From contig NZ_LT670844.1 in the NCBI RefSeq assembly GCF_900141755.1, forward strand, positions 186,001 to 250,000: DNA of 64,000 nt, read 5' to 3'. Made by a program: the position numbers and the translations under genes. Source of the DNA: Bradyrhizobium lablabi. GTDB taxonomy: Bacteria; Pseudomonadota; Alphaproteobacteria; Rhizobiales; Xanthobacteraceae. The notes under the pieces were generated by a model that saw only the letters and a program-made list of their open reading frames with translations, did no database searches and was not told the origin of the DNA. This document shows, in pieces, positions 17,417 through 25,803 of the stretch (position 1 is its first letter; each line of letters starts with the position of its first letter).

Positions 17417-17572
17417 CCTCTCCCCGCTCTTTTGCGGGGAGAGGTCGAAATTCGCGCGAAGCGGGAATTTCGGGTGAGGGGCAAGGCACACTGCCCGTTG
17501 CAAAATTGTACGTTCGCGGACGGAAGAGCCCCTCACCCCAACCCTCTCCCCGCGAAGAGCGGGGCGAGGGAG
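17417..17572. repeat. Intergenic palindromic repeat (CCTCTCCCCGC type)
   Basis: 17417-17427 and 17434-17444 are perfect 11-base arms (CCTCTCCCCGC / GCGGGGAGAGG) around a TCTTTT loop. A related second block, CCCTCTCCCCGC..GCGGGGCGAGGG, lies at about 17542-17570. Between them is the usual GAAATTCGCGCGAAGCGGG segment. This is a common rhizobial extragenic repeat in the space between convergent genes, and may also serve as a terminator. Confidence 0.65.
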
Positions 17573-17605
17573 CGCACTGCCGTTGCCGCCAATGCAAGGA
17601 GGCCT

Positions 17606-18415
17606 CTACGCCTTGCGCGGGACGCCGCCGGCGTTCATCCCGCCGTCGATGACGAGCTCGGTTCCCGTCGCATAGGCCGATGCATCGGAGGCCAGGTACA
17701 AGACGCCGCTGGCGATCTCCGAGGCGTGGCCGGCGCGGGCCAGCGGGGTTGCGAGTTTGGCGCGTTCCTCCGGATCGATCGGCGCGTTTTGGCCAGCGCC
17801 CGTCGCCTCCGTTGGAATCTTGCCCCAGATCGGCGTGTCGATGATGCCGGGATGCACCGAGTTGACCCGGATGCGATCGCCCACCGACGCGCACTCCATC
17901 GCCACCGCTTTGGCAAACAGCCTCACGCCGCCCTTGGTCGCGCAATAGCCCGCGAGACCGGCAGCGCCGCGCAGGCCCGCCAGCGACGACATCATGATGA
18001 TCGAACCGCCGCCGGTCTTCCGCATCACCGGCAGGCAATGTTTTACGGACAGGAACACGCCGTCGAGATTGATCGCGGTCTGCCTGCGCCAGTCGGCCAG
18101 CGTCATATCGACGATCGACGGCACCGAGATTCCAATCCCCGCATTTGAAACCAGGATGTCCAGGCGGCCAAAACGCTTCTCGACTTGCGCCACCACTTCC
18201 ACCCAGCGGTCCTCGCTGGTGACATCGTGCGGAAGAAACATCGCGGTGTGACCGGCCTGTTTGAGCGCGGCGGCGAGCTCCTCGCCCCTGAACTCATCGA
18301 TATCGGTGATCGCAACCGAGGCACCCTCGCGCGCCAACAGCTCCGCAACCGCAGCGCCGATGCCGGACGCGCCGCCGGTAACCAGCGCGACCTTTCCTTG
18401 AACCTGCCCTGTCAT
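17606..18415 (-). CDS. SDR-family NAD(P)-dependent oxidoreductase
   Basis: A 269-residue classical short-chain dehydrogenase from ATG 18415 (GGGAG upstream; a GTG at 18421 would add two residues). The cofactor motif is TGGASGIG near residue 14, Asp after beta-2 (ITDIDEF) suggests NAD preference, NAG occurs in VSNAGIGIS, and the catalytic set is Ser (MMSSLAG), Tyr and Lys (YCATKGG, where the usual Tyr-x-x-x-Lys is spaced as Y-C-A-T-K). Substrate unknown; similar proteins act on cyclic alcohols and sugars. It is followed by nothing on its strand except repeat DNA. Confidence 0.85.
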   Translation of the reverse strand: MTGQVQGKVALVTGGASGIGAAVAELLAREGASVAITDIDEFRGEELAAALKQAGHTAMFLPHDVTSEDRWVEVVAQVEKRFGRLDILVSNAGIGISVPSIVDMTLADWRRQTAINLDGVFLSVKHCLPVMRKTGGGSIIMMSSLAGLRGAAGLAGYCATKGGVRLFAKAVAMECASVGDRIRVNSVHPGIIDTPIWGKIPTEATGAGQNAPIDPEERAKLATPLARAGHASEIASGVLYLASDASAYATGTELVIDGGMNAGGVPRKA

Positions 18416-18455
18416 TTCCACTCCCTGTCCTTTGTTGAAGTTTTTTGTTGAAGCC

Positions 18456-20297
18456 CTATCGGATCACCGTCGGCCCCTGATCCGGCACCGCGATGTCGAG
18501 CACGCGCAACTGCACCCGCTCGGTACCTTGCCAGCGGTCGACCGCGAGCGATCCTGCCACGTGCAGTGGCTGGCCGCGATGCCCGACCAGCGCGTTGCCG
18601 AGTTTTTGTCCCAGCGAACGAAACGCCATGCCGTTGACGATGGAACCATCGCCGGATTTGAACCGCACGCGCAGATGCGCCTGCCCCACTTCGTCGGCAT
18701 AGATCAGTTGATGCGACGGCAGCGCCACCACCGGCTCGGGATTGCCGCTGCCGAACGGACCGGCGCGATTGAGGGTCGTGGCGAATTCCGGTGTTACCGC
18801 GCGTGCGCTGACCGCGCCGTCGATGAAGAGCTCGTTGACATGGCGCGACTGTGCCACGTCATGGGCCAGCACGCTTTCCATGTAAGCACGGAATTCCGCC
18901 AGCTTTTCCTTACGCAGCGTCACGCCGGCCGCCATGGCATGGCCGCCGCCCTTCATAAGCAGACCGTCTTTCACTGCCTGCCGCACCGCTCTTCCGAGAT
19001 CGACGCCGCCGATCGAACGGCCGGAACCGGTGCCAATGCCGCCCGGCTCGAGCGCAATCGCAAATGCCGGCCGCGAGAACTTTTCCTTCAGCCGCGACGC
19101 CACCAGCCCGACCACGCCGGGATGCCAGCCTTCTGAGGCCGTGACGATGACAGAGCCCTTGTCTTCGAGGCCGAGCGAGGCCAGCGCCTCGGCTTCGGCC
19201 TGCGCCTCCGCCATCTGCTCGATGACGCGGCGTTCGGTGTTGAGGCGATCAAGCTCGGCGGCAATCCGTGCGGCCTCCGAAACATCACCTTCCAGCAACA
19301 GCCGCACGCCGAGATCGGCGCGCCCGATCCGCCCGCCGGCATTGATGCGCGGGCCCAGCATAAAGCCGAGATGCCAGGCCTCCGGCGGGCCGTTCAGCCG
19401 CGACACGTCCATCAGCGCGGTATGGCCGACGTGGTCGCGGCGGCGCATCGCGATCAGGCCTTTTGCGACAAAGGCTCGGTTCAGGGCGATCAGCGGCGCG
19501 ACATCGGCGACGGTGCCAAGGGCTACGTGATGCAGCATGCCGAGCAGGTCGGGTTCCGGCATTTCGCCGGTCCAAAATCCCCGCGCGCGCAATTCACGGT
19601 TGACCGCGACCAGCGTCACCAGCACGAGCCCAACCGCGGCGAGATAGCCGAGGCCGGACAGGTCATCCGGCCGGTTCGGATTGACCAGCGCGTCCACCTC
19701 GGGCAATTCGTCACCGCTTTGATGATGATCGATGACGACCACCGACATCCCGAGCCGCCGCGCTTCCGCCAGCGGCTCAAAGCTGGTGGTGCCGCAATCC
19801 ACCGTCACCAGCAGCGTGGCGCCCTTGCCCGCCAGCATGCGCACCGCTTCGGTGTTGGGGCCGTAACCCTCAAACAGCCGGTCTGGAATATGGATTAGGG
19901 GATCGAGCCCGCAATGGCGCAGGTGCCAGGCGAGCAGCGCCGACGACGTGGCGCCGTCGACGTCATAATCGCCGAAGATCGCGACTTTCTCGTTTCGTGC
20001 CGCCGCGTCCGCGATGCGCTTGGCGGCCGTCTCCATCTGCGTCACGGTATAGGGATCGGGCATCAGTTTGCGGATGGTCGGATCGAGAAAATCCTCTACC
20101 GCATCGATCTCGACATCGCGCCCCGCCAGCACCCGCGCCAGCATCTCCGGCAATTGATAACGCTGCACGATCGCGAGCGCCCGCGCAGCGCCCCGGGCAT
20201 CGAGCCGGTCGCGCCACAGCTTTCCGGTCGCCGAATGCGCAACGCCAAGAAACGCCGGCGGCGATTCGATGGGCAATGCGGATGCGGGAAGCGTCAT
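18456..20297 (-). CDS. recJ: Single-stranded-DNA-specific exonuclease RecJ
   Basis: About 613 residues from ATG 20297; an upstream in-frame start at 20336 adds 13 poorly supported residues. DHH-family motifs are IFGDYDVDGATSSALLAW (motif I), VDCGTTSFEP, VVVIDHHQSGDELPEVDALV (DHH motif III), then the DHHA1 motif with GGGHAMAAGVTL and a C-terminal OB-fold. RecJ degrades single-stranded DNA 5' to 3' in recombination and mismatch or base-excision repair. Manganese or magnesium is bound by the Asp/His motifs, all of which appear intact. In many alphaproteobacteria recJ is near glpX and hom, as here. Confidence 0.95.
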   Translation of the reverse strand: MTLPASALPIESPPAFLGVAHSATGKLWRDRLDARGAARALAIVQRYQLPEMLARVLAGRDVEIDAVEDFLDPTIRKLMPDPYTVTQMETAAKRIADAAARNEKVAIFGDYDVDGATSSALLAWHLRHCGLDPLIHIPDRLFEGYGPNTEAVRMLAGKGATLLVTVDCGTTSFEPLAEARRLGMSVVVIDHHQSGDELPEVDALVNPNRPDDLSGLGYLAAVGLVLVTLVAVNRELRARGFWTGEMPEPDLLGMLHHVALGTVADVAPLIALNRAFVAKGLIAMRRRDHVGHTALMDVSRLNGPPEAWHLGFMLGPRINAGGRIGRADLGVRLLLEGDVSEAARIAAELDRLNTERRVIEQMAEAQAEAEALASLGLEDKGSVIVTASEGWHPGVVGLVASRLKEKFSRPAFAIALEPGGIGTGSGRSIGGVDLGRAVRQAVKDGLLMKGGGHAMAAGVTLRKEKLAEFRAYMESVLAHDVAQSRHVNELFIDGAVSARAVTPEFATTLNRAGPFGSGNPEPVVALPSHQLIYADEVGQAHLRVRFKSGDGSIVNGMAFRSLGQKLGNALVGHRGQPLHVAGSLAVDRWQGTERVQLRVLDIAVPDQGPTVIR

Positions 20298-20387
20298 GAT
20301 GCTTTCGGAAGATAAGCGCGACAGCCGCAGGTTCAATGATTCGCGCGCGGCGGTCGCGACTTATGCCCGTCATCCCCGCGTAACGGC

Positions 20388-21107
20388 CTAACACCCCATC
20401 CGGTCGGCGACCCCACCAAAATCCATGGCGACGATATCCCAGTCGCCCTTGGCCTCGAAATCGTATTTCTGCAACGGGCCGTATTCGGTCGGGCGGGCGA
20501 CGAAGGCGGTCTTCAAGCCCAGCTTTTGGGCGGCCTTGAGGTCGTGGTTGTGGGCTGCGACCATCATCACCTGCTCCGGCGGCAGACAGAGCAGTTTTGC
20601 CGCACCGAGATAGGTTTCGGGATCAGGCTTATAGTGCTCGAACAGCTCCGCCGACATGATCAGGTCCCAGGGCAATCCCGCGAACTTCGCCATGTTGGTC
20701 AATAGCGCAACATTGCCGTTCGACAGCGGTGAGATGATGTATTTTGTCTTCAGCCGCGTCAGGCCGGCGACGCTGTCCGGCCACGGATGAAGCCGGTGCC
20801 AGCCCATCGTGAGATGATGCAAATCGGCGTCGGTCAATCCTTGAATTGAAAACTGGGCGACCAGCGTTTCCAGCGACTGGCGATGAAGTTTGTCGAGTAT
20901 CACGTAACCGCGCTCGGGATGCTTCCGCACCTCATCCATCGACGCCGCATAGACGGCGCGCCAGCCATCGACCAGCGCGGTCCAGTCGGCCTTGATGCCG
21001 CGTTTGTCCGACCATTTGCTGAAATCCGCAATCAAGCTGCTGCGCCAATCGACCACGGTGCCGAACACGTCGAACACCAGCGCCTTCACCGCGGATAGAT
21101 CGGACAT
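20388..21107 (-). CDS. Haloacid dehalogenase, type II
   Basis: A 239-residue HAD-superfamily protein with the L-2-haloacid dehalogenase layout: LVFDVFGTVVDWRSSLIADF with nucleophile Asp near residue 13, the cap region, SPLSNGN (motif II), the Lys in LFEHYKPDPETYLGA and AAHNHDLKAAQKLG (motif III/IV). The enzyme would hydrolyse 2-haloalkanoates to hydroxyacids, though the true substrate of genomic copies is often unknown. It sits between glpX and recJ on the same strand, with a palindromic repeat separating it from glpX. Confidence 0.85.
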   Translation of the reverse strand: MSDLSAVKALVFDVFGTVVDWRSSLIADFSKWSDKRGIKADWTALVDGWRAVYAASMDEVRKHPERGYVILDKLHRQSLETLVAQFSIQGLTDADLHHLTMGWHRLHPWPDSVAGLTRLKTKYIISPLSNGNVALLTNMAKFAGLPWDLIMSAELFEHYKPDPETYLGAAKLLCLPPEQVMMVAAHNHDLKAAQKLGLKTAFVARPTEYGPLQKYDFEAKGDWDIVAMDFGGVADRMGC

Positions 21108-21132
21108 GTTTGCTCCCTGGTTTCTGTTTTTT

Positions 21133-21212
21133 CGTCATTCCGGGGCGATGCGCAGCGTCGAACCCGGAATCTCGAGATTCCGGGTTCGCGTTTCGCGCGC
21201 CCCGGAATGACG
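21133..21212. repeat. Nested perfect palindromes (CGTCATTCCGGGGCG repeat)
   Basis: The outer arms CGTCATTCCGGGGCG (21133-21147) and its exact complement (21198-21212) are 15 bases and perfect. Inside lies a perfect 26-base palindrome at 21161-21186 with CTCGAG at its centre. Another copy of the outer repeat occurs at 30081-30197. The element lies between glpX and the HAD gene and could terminate or stabilise transcripts. Confidence 0.75.
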
Positions 21213-21215
21213 GTG

Positions 21216-22214
21216 TTAGTCGAGGTGGAATTTCTCCAACTGGCGGTGCTCGCCCTTGATGTAGCGCACCGTGCCGGTGACGGAGCGCATCACCACGGTC
21301 TCGGTCTCGATGACGTCCTTGCGGAATTTCACGCCCGAGAGCAGCGAACCGGTGGTGACGCCGGTTGCGGCGAACAGGCAGTCGCCGCGCGCCATGTCCT
21401 CGATACCGTAGATCATGCGCGGATCGTTGACGCCCATCTTGGCGGCGCGCTCGCGTTTCTCCTCGGTGTCGAGGATCAGCCTGCACTGCATCTGGCCGCC
21501 GATGCAACGCAGCGCCACCGCCGCCAGCACGCCTTCGGGCGCGCCGCCGGTGCCGATATACATGTCGACCCCGGTATTCTCAGGATCGGCGCAGTGGATG
21601 ACGCCGGCGACATCGCCGTCGGTGATGAGGCGCACCGCCGCGCCGGTGCCGCGCACGCCGTTGATGATGTCGGAGTGGCGCGGGCGATCGAGCACCAATA
21701 CGGTGATCGCCGAAGGATCAACGCCTTTTGCCTTGGCGAGGCGGCGAACATTGTCGGCCGGCGAGGCGTCAAGCTCGACAACGCCTTTGGCGTAGCCCGG
21801 GCCGACCGCGATCTTCTGCATGTAGACGTCGGGCGCATGCAACAGCGTGCCGCCATCGGCCATCGCCATGGTCGCGATCGAGCCCGGCATGTTCTTGGCG
21901 CACAGCGTCGTGCCTTCGAGCGGATCGACGGCGATATCGACTTCCGGTCCGGTGTTCATGCCGACCTTCTCGCCGATGAACAGCATCGGCGCCTCGTCGC
22001 GCTCGCCCTCGCCGATCACCACCGTGCCCTGTATCGGCAGCTTGTTGAGCTCGCGGCGCATCGCGTCAACGGCGGCCTGGTCGGCCGCTTTTTCGTTGCC
22101 GTGGCCGCGCAGCCGCGCCGCCGACACCGCGGCGCGCTCCGTCACCCGCACGATTTCGAGCGTCAGGATGCGCTCCAGCAATAGCTGCGGCGGAACGGAA
22201 ATATGGGTCGACAT
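21216..22214 (-). CDS. glpX: Fructose-1,6-bisphosphatase class II
   Basis: A 332-residue GlpX-type phosphatase. Metal and phosphate-binding motifs are VIGEGERDEAPMLFIGEKVG, DPLEGTTLCAKNMPGS and GTGGAPEGVLAAVALRCIGG. It hydrolyses fructose-1,6-bisphosphate to fructose-6-phosphate in gluconeogenesis and, in Calvin-cycle organisms, possibly sedoheptulose-bisphosphate. AAGGAG lies 8 bases before the ATG. It is downstream of hom on the same strand with a 79-base gap, the conserved alphaproteobacterial order hom-glpX-recJ, so shared transcription is likely. Confidence 0.95.
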   Translation of the reverse strand: MSTHISVPPQLLLERILTLEIVRVTERAAVSAARLRGHGNEKAADQAAVDAMRRELNKLPIQGTVVIGEGERDEAPMLFIGEKVGMNTGPEVDIAVDPLEGTTLCAKNMPGSIATMAMADGGTLLHAPDVYMQKIAVGPGYAKGVVELDASPADNVRRLAKAKGVDPSAITVLVLDRPRHSDIINGVRGTGAAVRLITDGDVAGVIHCADPENTGVDMYIGTGGAPEGVLAAVALRCIGGQMQCRLILDTEEKRERAAKMGVNDPRMIYGIEDMARGDCLFAATGVTTGSLLSGVKFRKDVIETETVVMRSVTGTVRYIKGEHRQLEKFHLD

Positions 22215-22293
22215 CGCAAAGCTCCTTAAACTTCACCGCGGGTTCCTTGACCCGCAACCAACGGTTTCGCGCAACCTCCGTTCGGAGCTTGCG

Positions 22294-23613
22294 CTAGTTT
22301 TTTTCGATCCGTATCACCTGCGGCCGGCCGGAGATCACCTTGTCGCGCTGCACCGCCTGCAGCGCGCGGTAGACCGCGTCCTCACTGGTCGCATAGGTAA
22401 TCAGAATGACCGGCACCGGAGAGGCCTTCCGCGCCGCGCCATTGGCGTCGACACCGTCGGCATGACGCTGCACGATCGATTCGATGGATATTTTCTGTTG
22501 CGCGAGCCGGGTTGCGATCGCAGCGGCGGTGCCGGCGAGATCGCGCGCCATCAAGCGGATATAGTAGCCGCCTTCATGGCGCTCCATTGGCGCCTTTTTG
22601 GTGGCGCGCAAGCGTTCCACCGGCCGTCCGAACGGCTTGGCGCGGATGCCACGCGCGACGTCGGCGATATCGGCAACCACGGCCGATGCTGTCGCCGCGC
22701 CGCCGGCACCGGGACCCACCAGGGTTATCGGCGGTATCCCCGCGCCATCGATGGTCACCGCATTGGTGACGCCCATCACTTGGGCGATCGAGGATGATTT
22801 GGGCACCATAGTCGGATGCACGCGCTGCTCTATGCCCTTCACTGTGCGGACCGCAACCCCGAGCAATTTGACGCGATAGCCGAGCTGTTCGGCGGCGCGC
22901 AAATCTTCCGGTGTGATCGAGGAAATGCCTTCCACATAAACGGCGCTCTGTGCAACTTTGGTGCCGAAAGCAAGGCTCGCCAGAATGGCTAGTTTCTGGG
23001 CGGTGTCATGGCCGTCGACGTCGAATGACGGGTTGGCCTCGGCATAACCGAGCCGCTGCGCGTCCTTAAGACATTCTGCGAACGACAAGCCTTCCTGTTC
23101 CATCCGCGTCAGGATGTAGTTGCAGGTGCCGTTGAGGATTCCGTAGACACGATTGACATCGGTCCCGGTGAGACCTTCGCGCAACGTTTTGACAACCGGG
23201 ATCGCGGCGCCGACGGCCGCCTCGAAATTGAGCGCGCCGCCGTGTTTCTCGGCGGCCTTCGCGAGCCGCAATCCGTGCTTGGCGATCAGCGCCTTGTTGG
23301 CGGTGACCACAGATTTGCCGGATTTCAGCGCCGCCTCGATTGCCGACAGCGCGGGCTCGCCGGAGCCGCCCATCAATTCAACAAAGCAATCGATGCCGGG
23401 ATCATTGGCCAACGCCAACGGGTTCTTGGCCCAGTCGATGCCGCGCAGATCGAGGCCGCGTTTTTTTACCTTCGAACGCGCGGTGACGGCGACGACGCGC
23501 ACGCCCCGTCCGCTGCGCGCGGACAATGTCCGCCCCTGCTGCTCGATAAGGCGAACGACTTCGGCGCCCACGGTGCCGAGCCCCGCAATACCCACTCTTA
23601 GGGGTGCGACCAT
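22294..23613 (-). CDS. hom: Homoserine dehydrogenase
   Basis: A 439-residue protein with an N-terminal Rossmann domain (GIAGLGTVGAEVVRLI), a catalytic domain (NFEAAVGAAIPVVKTLREGL, YGILNGTCNYILTRMEQEGL) and a C-terminal ACT domain (about 355-435, RLMARDLAGTAAAIATRLAQ) for allosteric control by threonine. It reduces aspartate semialdehyde to homoserine for Thr and Met synthesis. The gene follows an aminotransferase on the same strand, separated by a palindromic repeat, and precedes glpX. Confidence 0.95.
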   Translation of the reverse strand: MVAPLRVGIAGLGTVGAEVVRLIEQQGRTLSARSGRGVRVVAVTARSKVKKRGLDLRGIDWAKNPLALANDPGIDCFVELMGGSGEPALSAIEAALKSGKSVVTANKALIAKHGLRLAKAAEKHGGALNFEAAVGAAIPVVKTLREGLTGTDVNRVYGILNGTCNYILTRMEQEGLSFAECLKDAQRLGYAEANPSFDVDGHDTAQKLAILASLAFGTKVAQSAVYVEGISSITPEDLRAAEQLGYRVKLLGVAVRTVKGIEQRVHPTMVPKSSSIAQVMGVTNAVTIDGAGIPPITLVGPGAGGAATASAVVADIADVARGIRAKPFGRPVERLRATKKAPMERHEGGYYIRLMARDLAGTAAAIATRLAQQKISIESIVQRHADGVDANGAARKASPVPVILITYATSEDAVYRALQAVQRDKVISGRPQVIRIEKN

Positions 23614-23650
23614 AAAAAGTAAAACCTGCCGGAGGACTTGATGCTAAATA

Positions 23651-23721
23651 GGCATGATCTGATCCGAAAACCTTCTCCATCCTCGGGTCAAGCCCGAGGA
23701 CATGCTTTTCGGGATCATGCC
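23651..23721. repeat. Hairpin repeat between aminotransferase gene and hom
   Basis: The arms GGCATGATC (23651-23659) and GATCATGCC (23713-23721) enclose CCGAAAA../..TTTTCGG and an inner CCTCGGG..CCCGAGG stem. The whole forms one long hairpin starting at the stop codon of the aminotransferase gene. It is a common bradyrhizobial extragenic element. Confidence 0.7.
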
Positions 23722-24941
23722 TACCGCCGGTTGGCGAGAGGAACCACGTTGTGCAACGTTTCGATGCCGCTTTCAAGGAAGCGGCGCACGCCGCGGGCGG
23801 CTTGGCGGATACGTTGCTCGTTTTCCACCATGGCGATGCGCACAAAACCCTCGCCATGCTCGCCGAAGGCGACGCCCGGCGAAACCACGACGCCGGATTT
23901 CTCCACCATCAGCGTTGCGAACTGCATGCTGCCGACATCGCGGAACGCCTTCGGCAACGGCGCCCACGCGAACATCGAGGCTTCCGGCGGTGGAATCTCC
24001 CACCCTGCCCGGCCAAATGATTCCACCAGCGCATCGCGGCGTTTGCGATAGGTATCGCGCATCTCGCGAATGCAATCGTCCGGACCGTTCAGCGCCGCGG
24101 TCGCGGCGACTTGAATGGGCGTGAACGCGCCGTAATCGAGATAGGATTTCACCCGTGCCAATGCTGCGATGATGCGGTCGTTGCCGACGGCAAATCCCAT
24201 GCGCCAGCCGGCCATCGAAAACGTCTTCGACATCGAGGTGAATTCGACCGTCACGTCGATCGCGCCGGGAATCTGCAATACCGAAGGCGGCGGGTTGTTG
24301 TCGTCGAAATAGACTTCGGCGTAGGCGAGATCCGACAGGATGAAGATCTCATGCTTCTTCGCGAACGCGACGAGGTCGCGGTAGAAATCGAGATCAGCGA
24401 CATAGGCGGTCGGATTGGAGGGATAACAGACCACGATCGCCAGTGGTTTTGGGATCGAATGGACGATGGCGCGCTCGACCGCCTCGAAAAATTGCGGCGT
24501 CGGCTCCGACGGCACCGAGCGGATCACCCCGCCCGCCATCAGGAACCCGAAGGCATGGATCGGATAGCTCGGATTGGGACACAGCACGACGTCGCCCGGC
24601 GCGGTGATCGCCTGGGCCACATTGGCAAAGCCTTCCTTTGAGCCGAGGGTCGCGACAATCTGGGTTTCCGGATTGAGCTTCACGCCAAAGCGCCGGGCGT
24701 AATAGGCCGCCTGCGCCTTGCGCAGCCCGGTAATGCCGCGCGAGGCCGAGTAGCGGTCGGTCCGCGGCTTGCCCAGGGTCTCCTTCAGTTTCTCGATCAC
24801 ATGCGGCGGCGTCGAGAGGTCCGGATTGCCCATGCCGAGGTCGATGATGTCGGCTCCGGCATTCCGCGCCGCCGCCTTGGCCCGATTGACCTGCTCGAAC
24901 ACGTAGGGCGGCAGGCGGCGGATGCGGTAGAAATCTTCCAT
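23721..24941 (-). CDS. Class I/II aminotransferase (AlaC / LL-diaminopimelate aminotransferase-like)
   Basis: About 406 residues from ATG 24941; the open frame to 25031 adds an unconserved leader. Fold type I PLP enzyme: DLGMGNPDLSTPPHVIEKL, the substrate and cofactor region VVCYPSNPTA, and the PLP lysine in EFTSMSKTFSMAGWRMGF. Similar rhizobial proteins are named LL-diaminopimelate aminotransferase or alanine transaminase. Its position directly upstream of hom, in aspartate-family metabolism, fits either; the sequence alone does not decide. Confidence 0.85.
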   Translation of the reverse strand: MEDFYRIRRLPPYVFEQVNRAKAAARNAGADIIDLGMGNPDLSTPPHVIEKLKETLGKPRTDRYSASRGITGLRKAQAAYYARRFGVKLNPETQIVATLGSKEGFANVAQAITAPGDVVLCPNPSYPIHAFGFLMAGGVIRSVPSEPTPQFFEAVERAIVHSIPKPLAIVVCYPSNPTAYVADLDFYRDLVAFAKKHEIFILSDLAYAEVYFDDNNPPPSVLQIPGAIDVTVEFTSMSKTFSMAGWRMGFAVGNDRIIAALARVKSYLDYGAFTPIQVAATAALNGPDDCIREMRDTYRKRRDALVESFGRAGWEIPPPEASMFAWAPLPKAFRDVGSMQFATLMVEKSGVVVSPGVAFGEHGEGFVRIAMVENEQRIRQAARGVRRFLESGIETLHNVVPLANRR

Positions 24942-25165
24942 GGACCTTGCTCCGGCAACCAATAAGGGTGGAATCGCCGACACCATGCGGCTTATGAAGC
25001 GGAATATGGCTTCGTCCAAAAATCGCGCCAAATCAAGGATTTAGGGCGAATTCAGGCGCCAACTTAAGTGTCCTCGCCCTTAATTTGCGGTTGAATTGGG
25101 GTTCTTTTACCACGGACGCCCGGTTGCGCCAGTGTCCTTGAGCCGCCGAACCAGCGTTCGTCGGT

Positions 25166-25489
25166 TCACTTCGCGGCGGTATCTTTGGCAGCGGTGTCTT
25201 TGGCGGCCGTATCTTTGCCGGCAGCCGCGGAGGCCTGGTGGTCCCTCGCGGCGACCAGTTCGGCCTGGATCTTGGCCCGCTCCGCCGGCGCGAGTTCGGG
25301 CTCCTCGCGATCCGGCGGCAGATCATGAACCGGGAGATAGGTGCTAGAATCTTTCGCCCGCTCGGGCGCATCGGCCGGCGTGCCGAAGATCGGCATATCC
25401 GCGATCGAGGTCGAGCAGCCGCCGAGCGCAAGCGCCGACAGCAGCAGCACACTGGCCGCCAACGCCCATCTTTTTCGATCCACCGACAT
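25166..25489 (-). CDS. Small lipoprotein with DTAAK repeats
   Basis: A 107-residue product from ATG 25489 with a lipobox (ALALGGC), so a lipid-anchored protein. The middle (STSIADMPIFGTPADAPERA, YLPVHDLPP) resembles conserved rhizobial lipoproteins of unknown function. It ends in three tandem DTAAK units encoded by a 15-base repeat. It is divergent from phaC and upstream of the aminotransferase gene. Confidence 0.65.
   Translation of the reverse strand: MSVDRKRWALAASVLLLSALALGGCSTSIADMPIFGTPADAPERAKDSSTYLPVHDLPPDREEPELAPAERAKIQAELVAARDHQASAAAGKDTAAKDTAAKDTAAK
25176..25220. repeat. Three tandem 15-bp repeats in lipoprotein gene
   Basis: 25176-25190, 25191-25205 and 25206-25220 are near-identical 15-mers (GCGGTATCTTTGGCA type) coding three DTAAK units at the C-terminus. 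Being in frame, copy-number changes would lengthen or shorten the tail without frameshift. Confidence 0.8.
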
Positions 25490-25803
25490 CCGTCCCGAAG
25501 TCCCCACTTCGCTGGTACGAGCCTTGCAACGCGAGCCTTTGCAACGTTTGCATTGCCGTCAACAGTACAAGCCCTGCCATGGCGAAAACGTTAGTCCCTC
25601 AAATTCCGCCGCATCGTTCAAACCATTGTCGCCCGAAACGATTAAAGCCCAAACAACAAAGCGGACCGTTGAGGCTTCAATATGTCGGAACCAAGATGTT
25701 TTTGCCGCAGTGCAACACGCTGATTTCCCAAGATTAACCTCGAAGGCGCCGCCATCGATCCTAACGCGGTGACGAACCGGAAATGAACCTATAGTGTTGC
25801 GAC
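25490..25803. promoter_or_regulatory. Intergenic region with TTGC/GCAA elements upstream of phaC
   Basis: The 314-base spacer between the divergent lipoprotein and phaC genes holds no gene. TTGCAACG occurs twice (25524-25531, 25539-25546), TTGCATTGC follows at 25548-25556, and an inverted element TTGCCGCAGTGCAA lies at 25702-25715. Such TTGC..GCAA motifs resemble the binding sites of PhaR, the alphaproteobacterial PHA-cycle repressor; the link is inferred. Confidence 0.4.

Noticed and set aside
17417..17572. Possible CRISPR-like array in the repeat between convergent genes
   Set aside because: The units are inverted rather than direct and not regularly spaced, so this is an extragenic palindrome.
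23614..23720. Possible riboswitch or attenuator before hom
   Set aside because: The structure is a dispersed palindromic repeat; no leader peptide with Thr/Ile/Met codons or known riboswitch core is seen.
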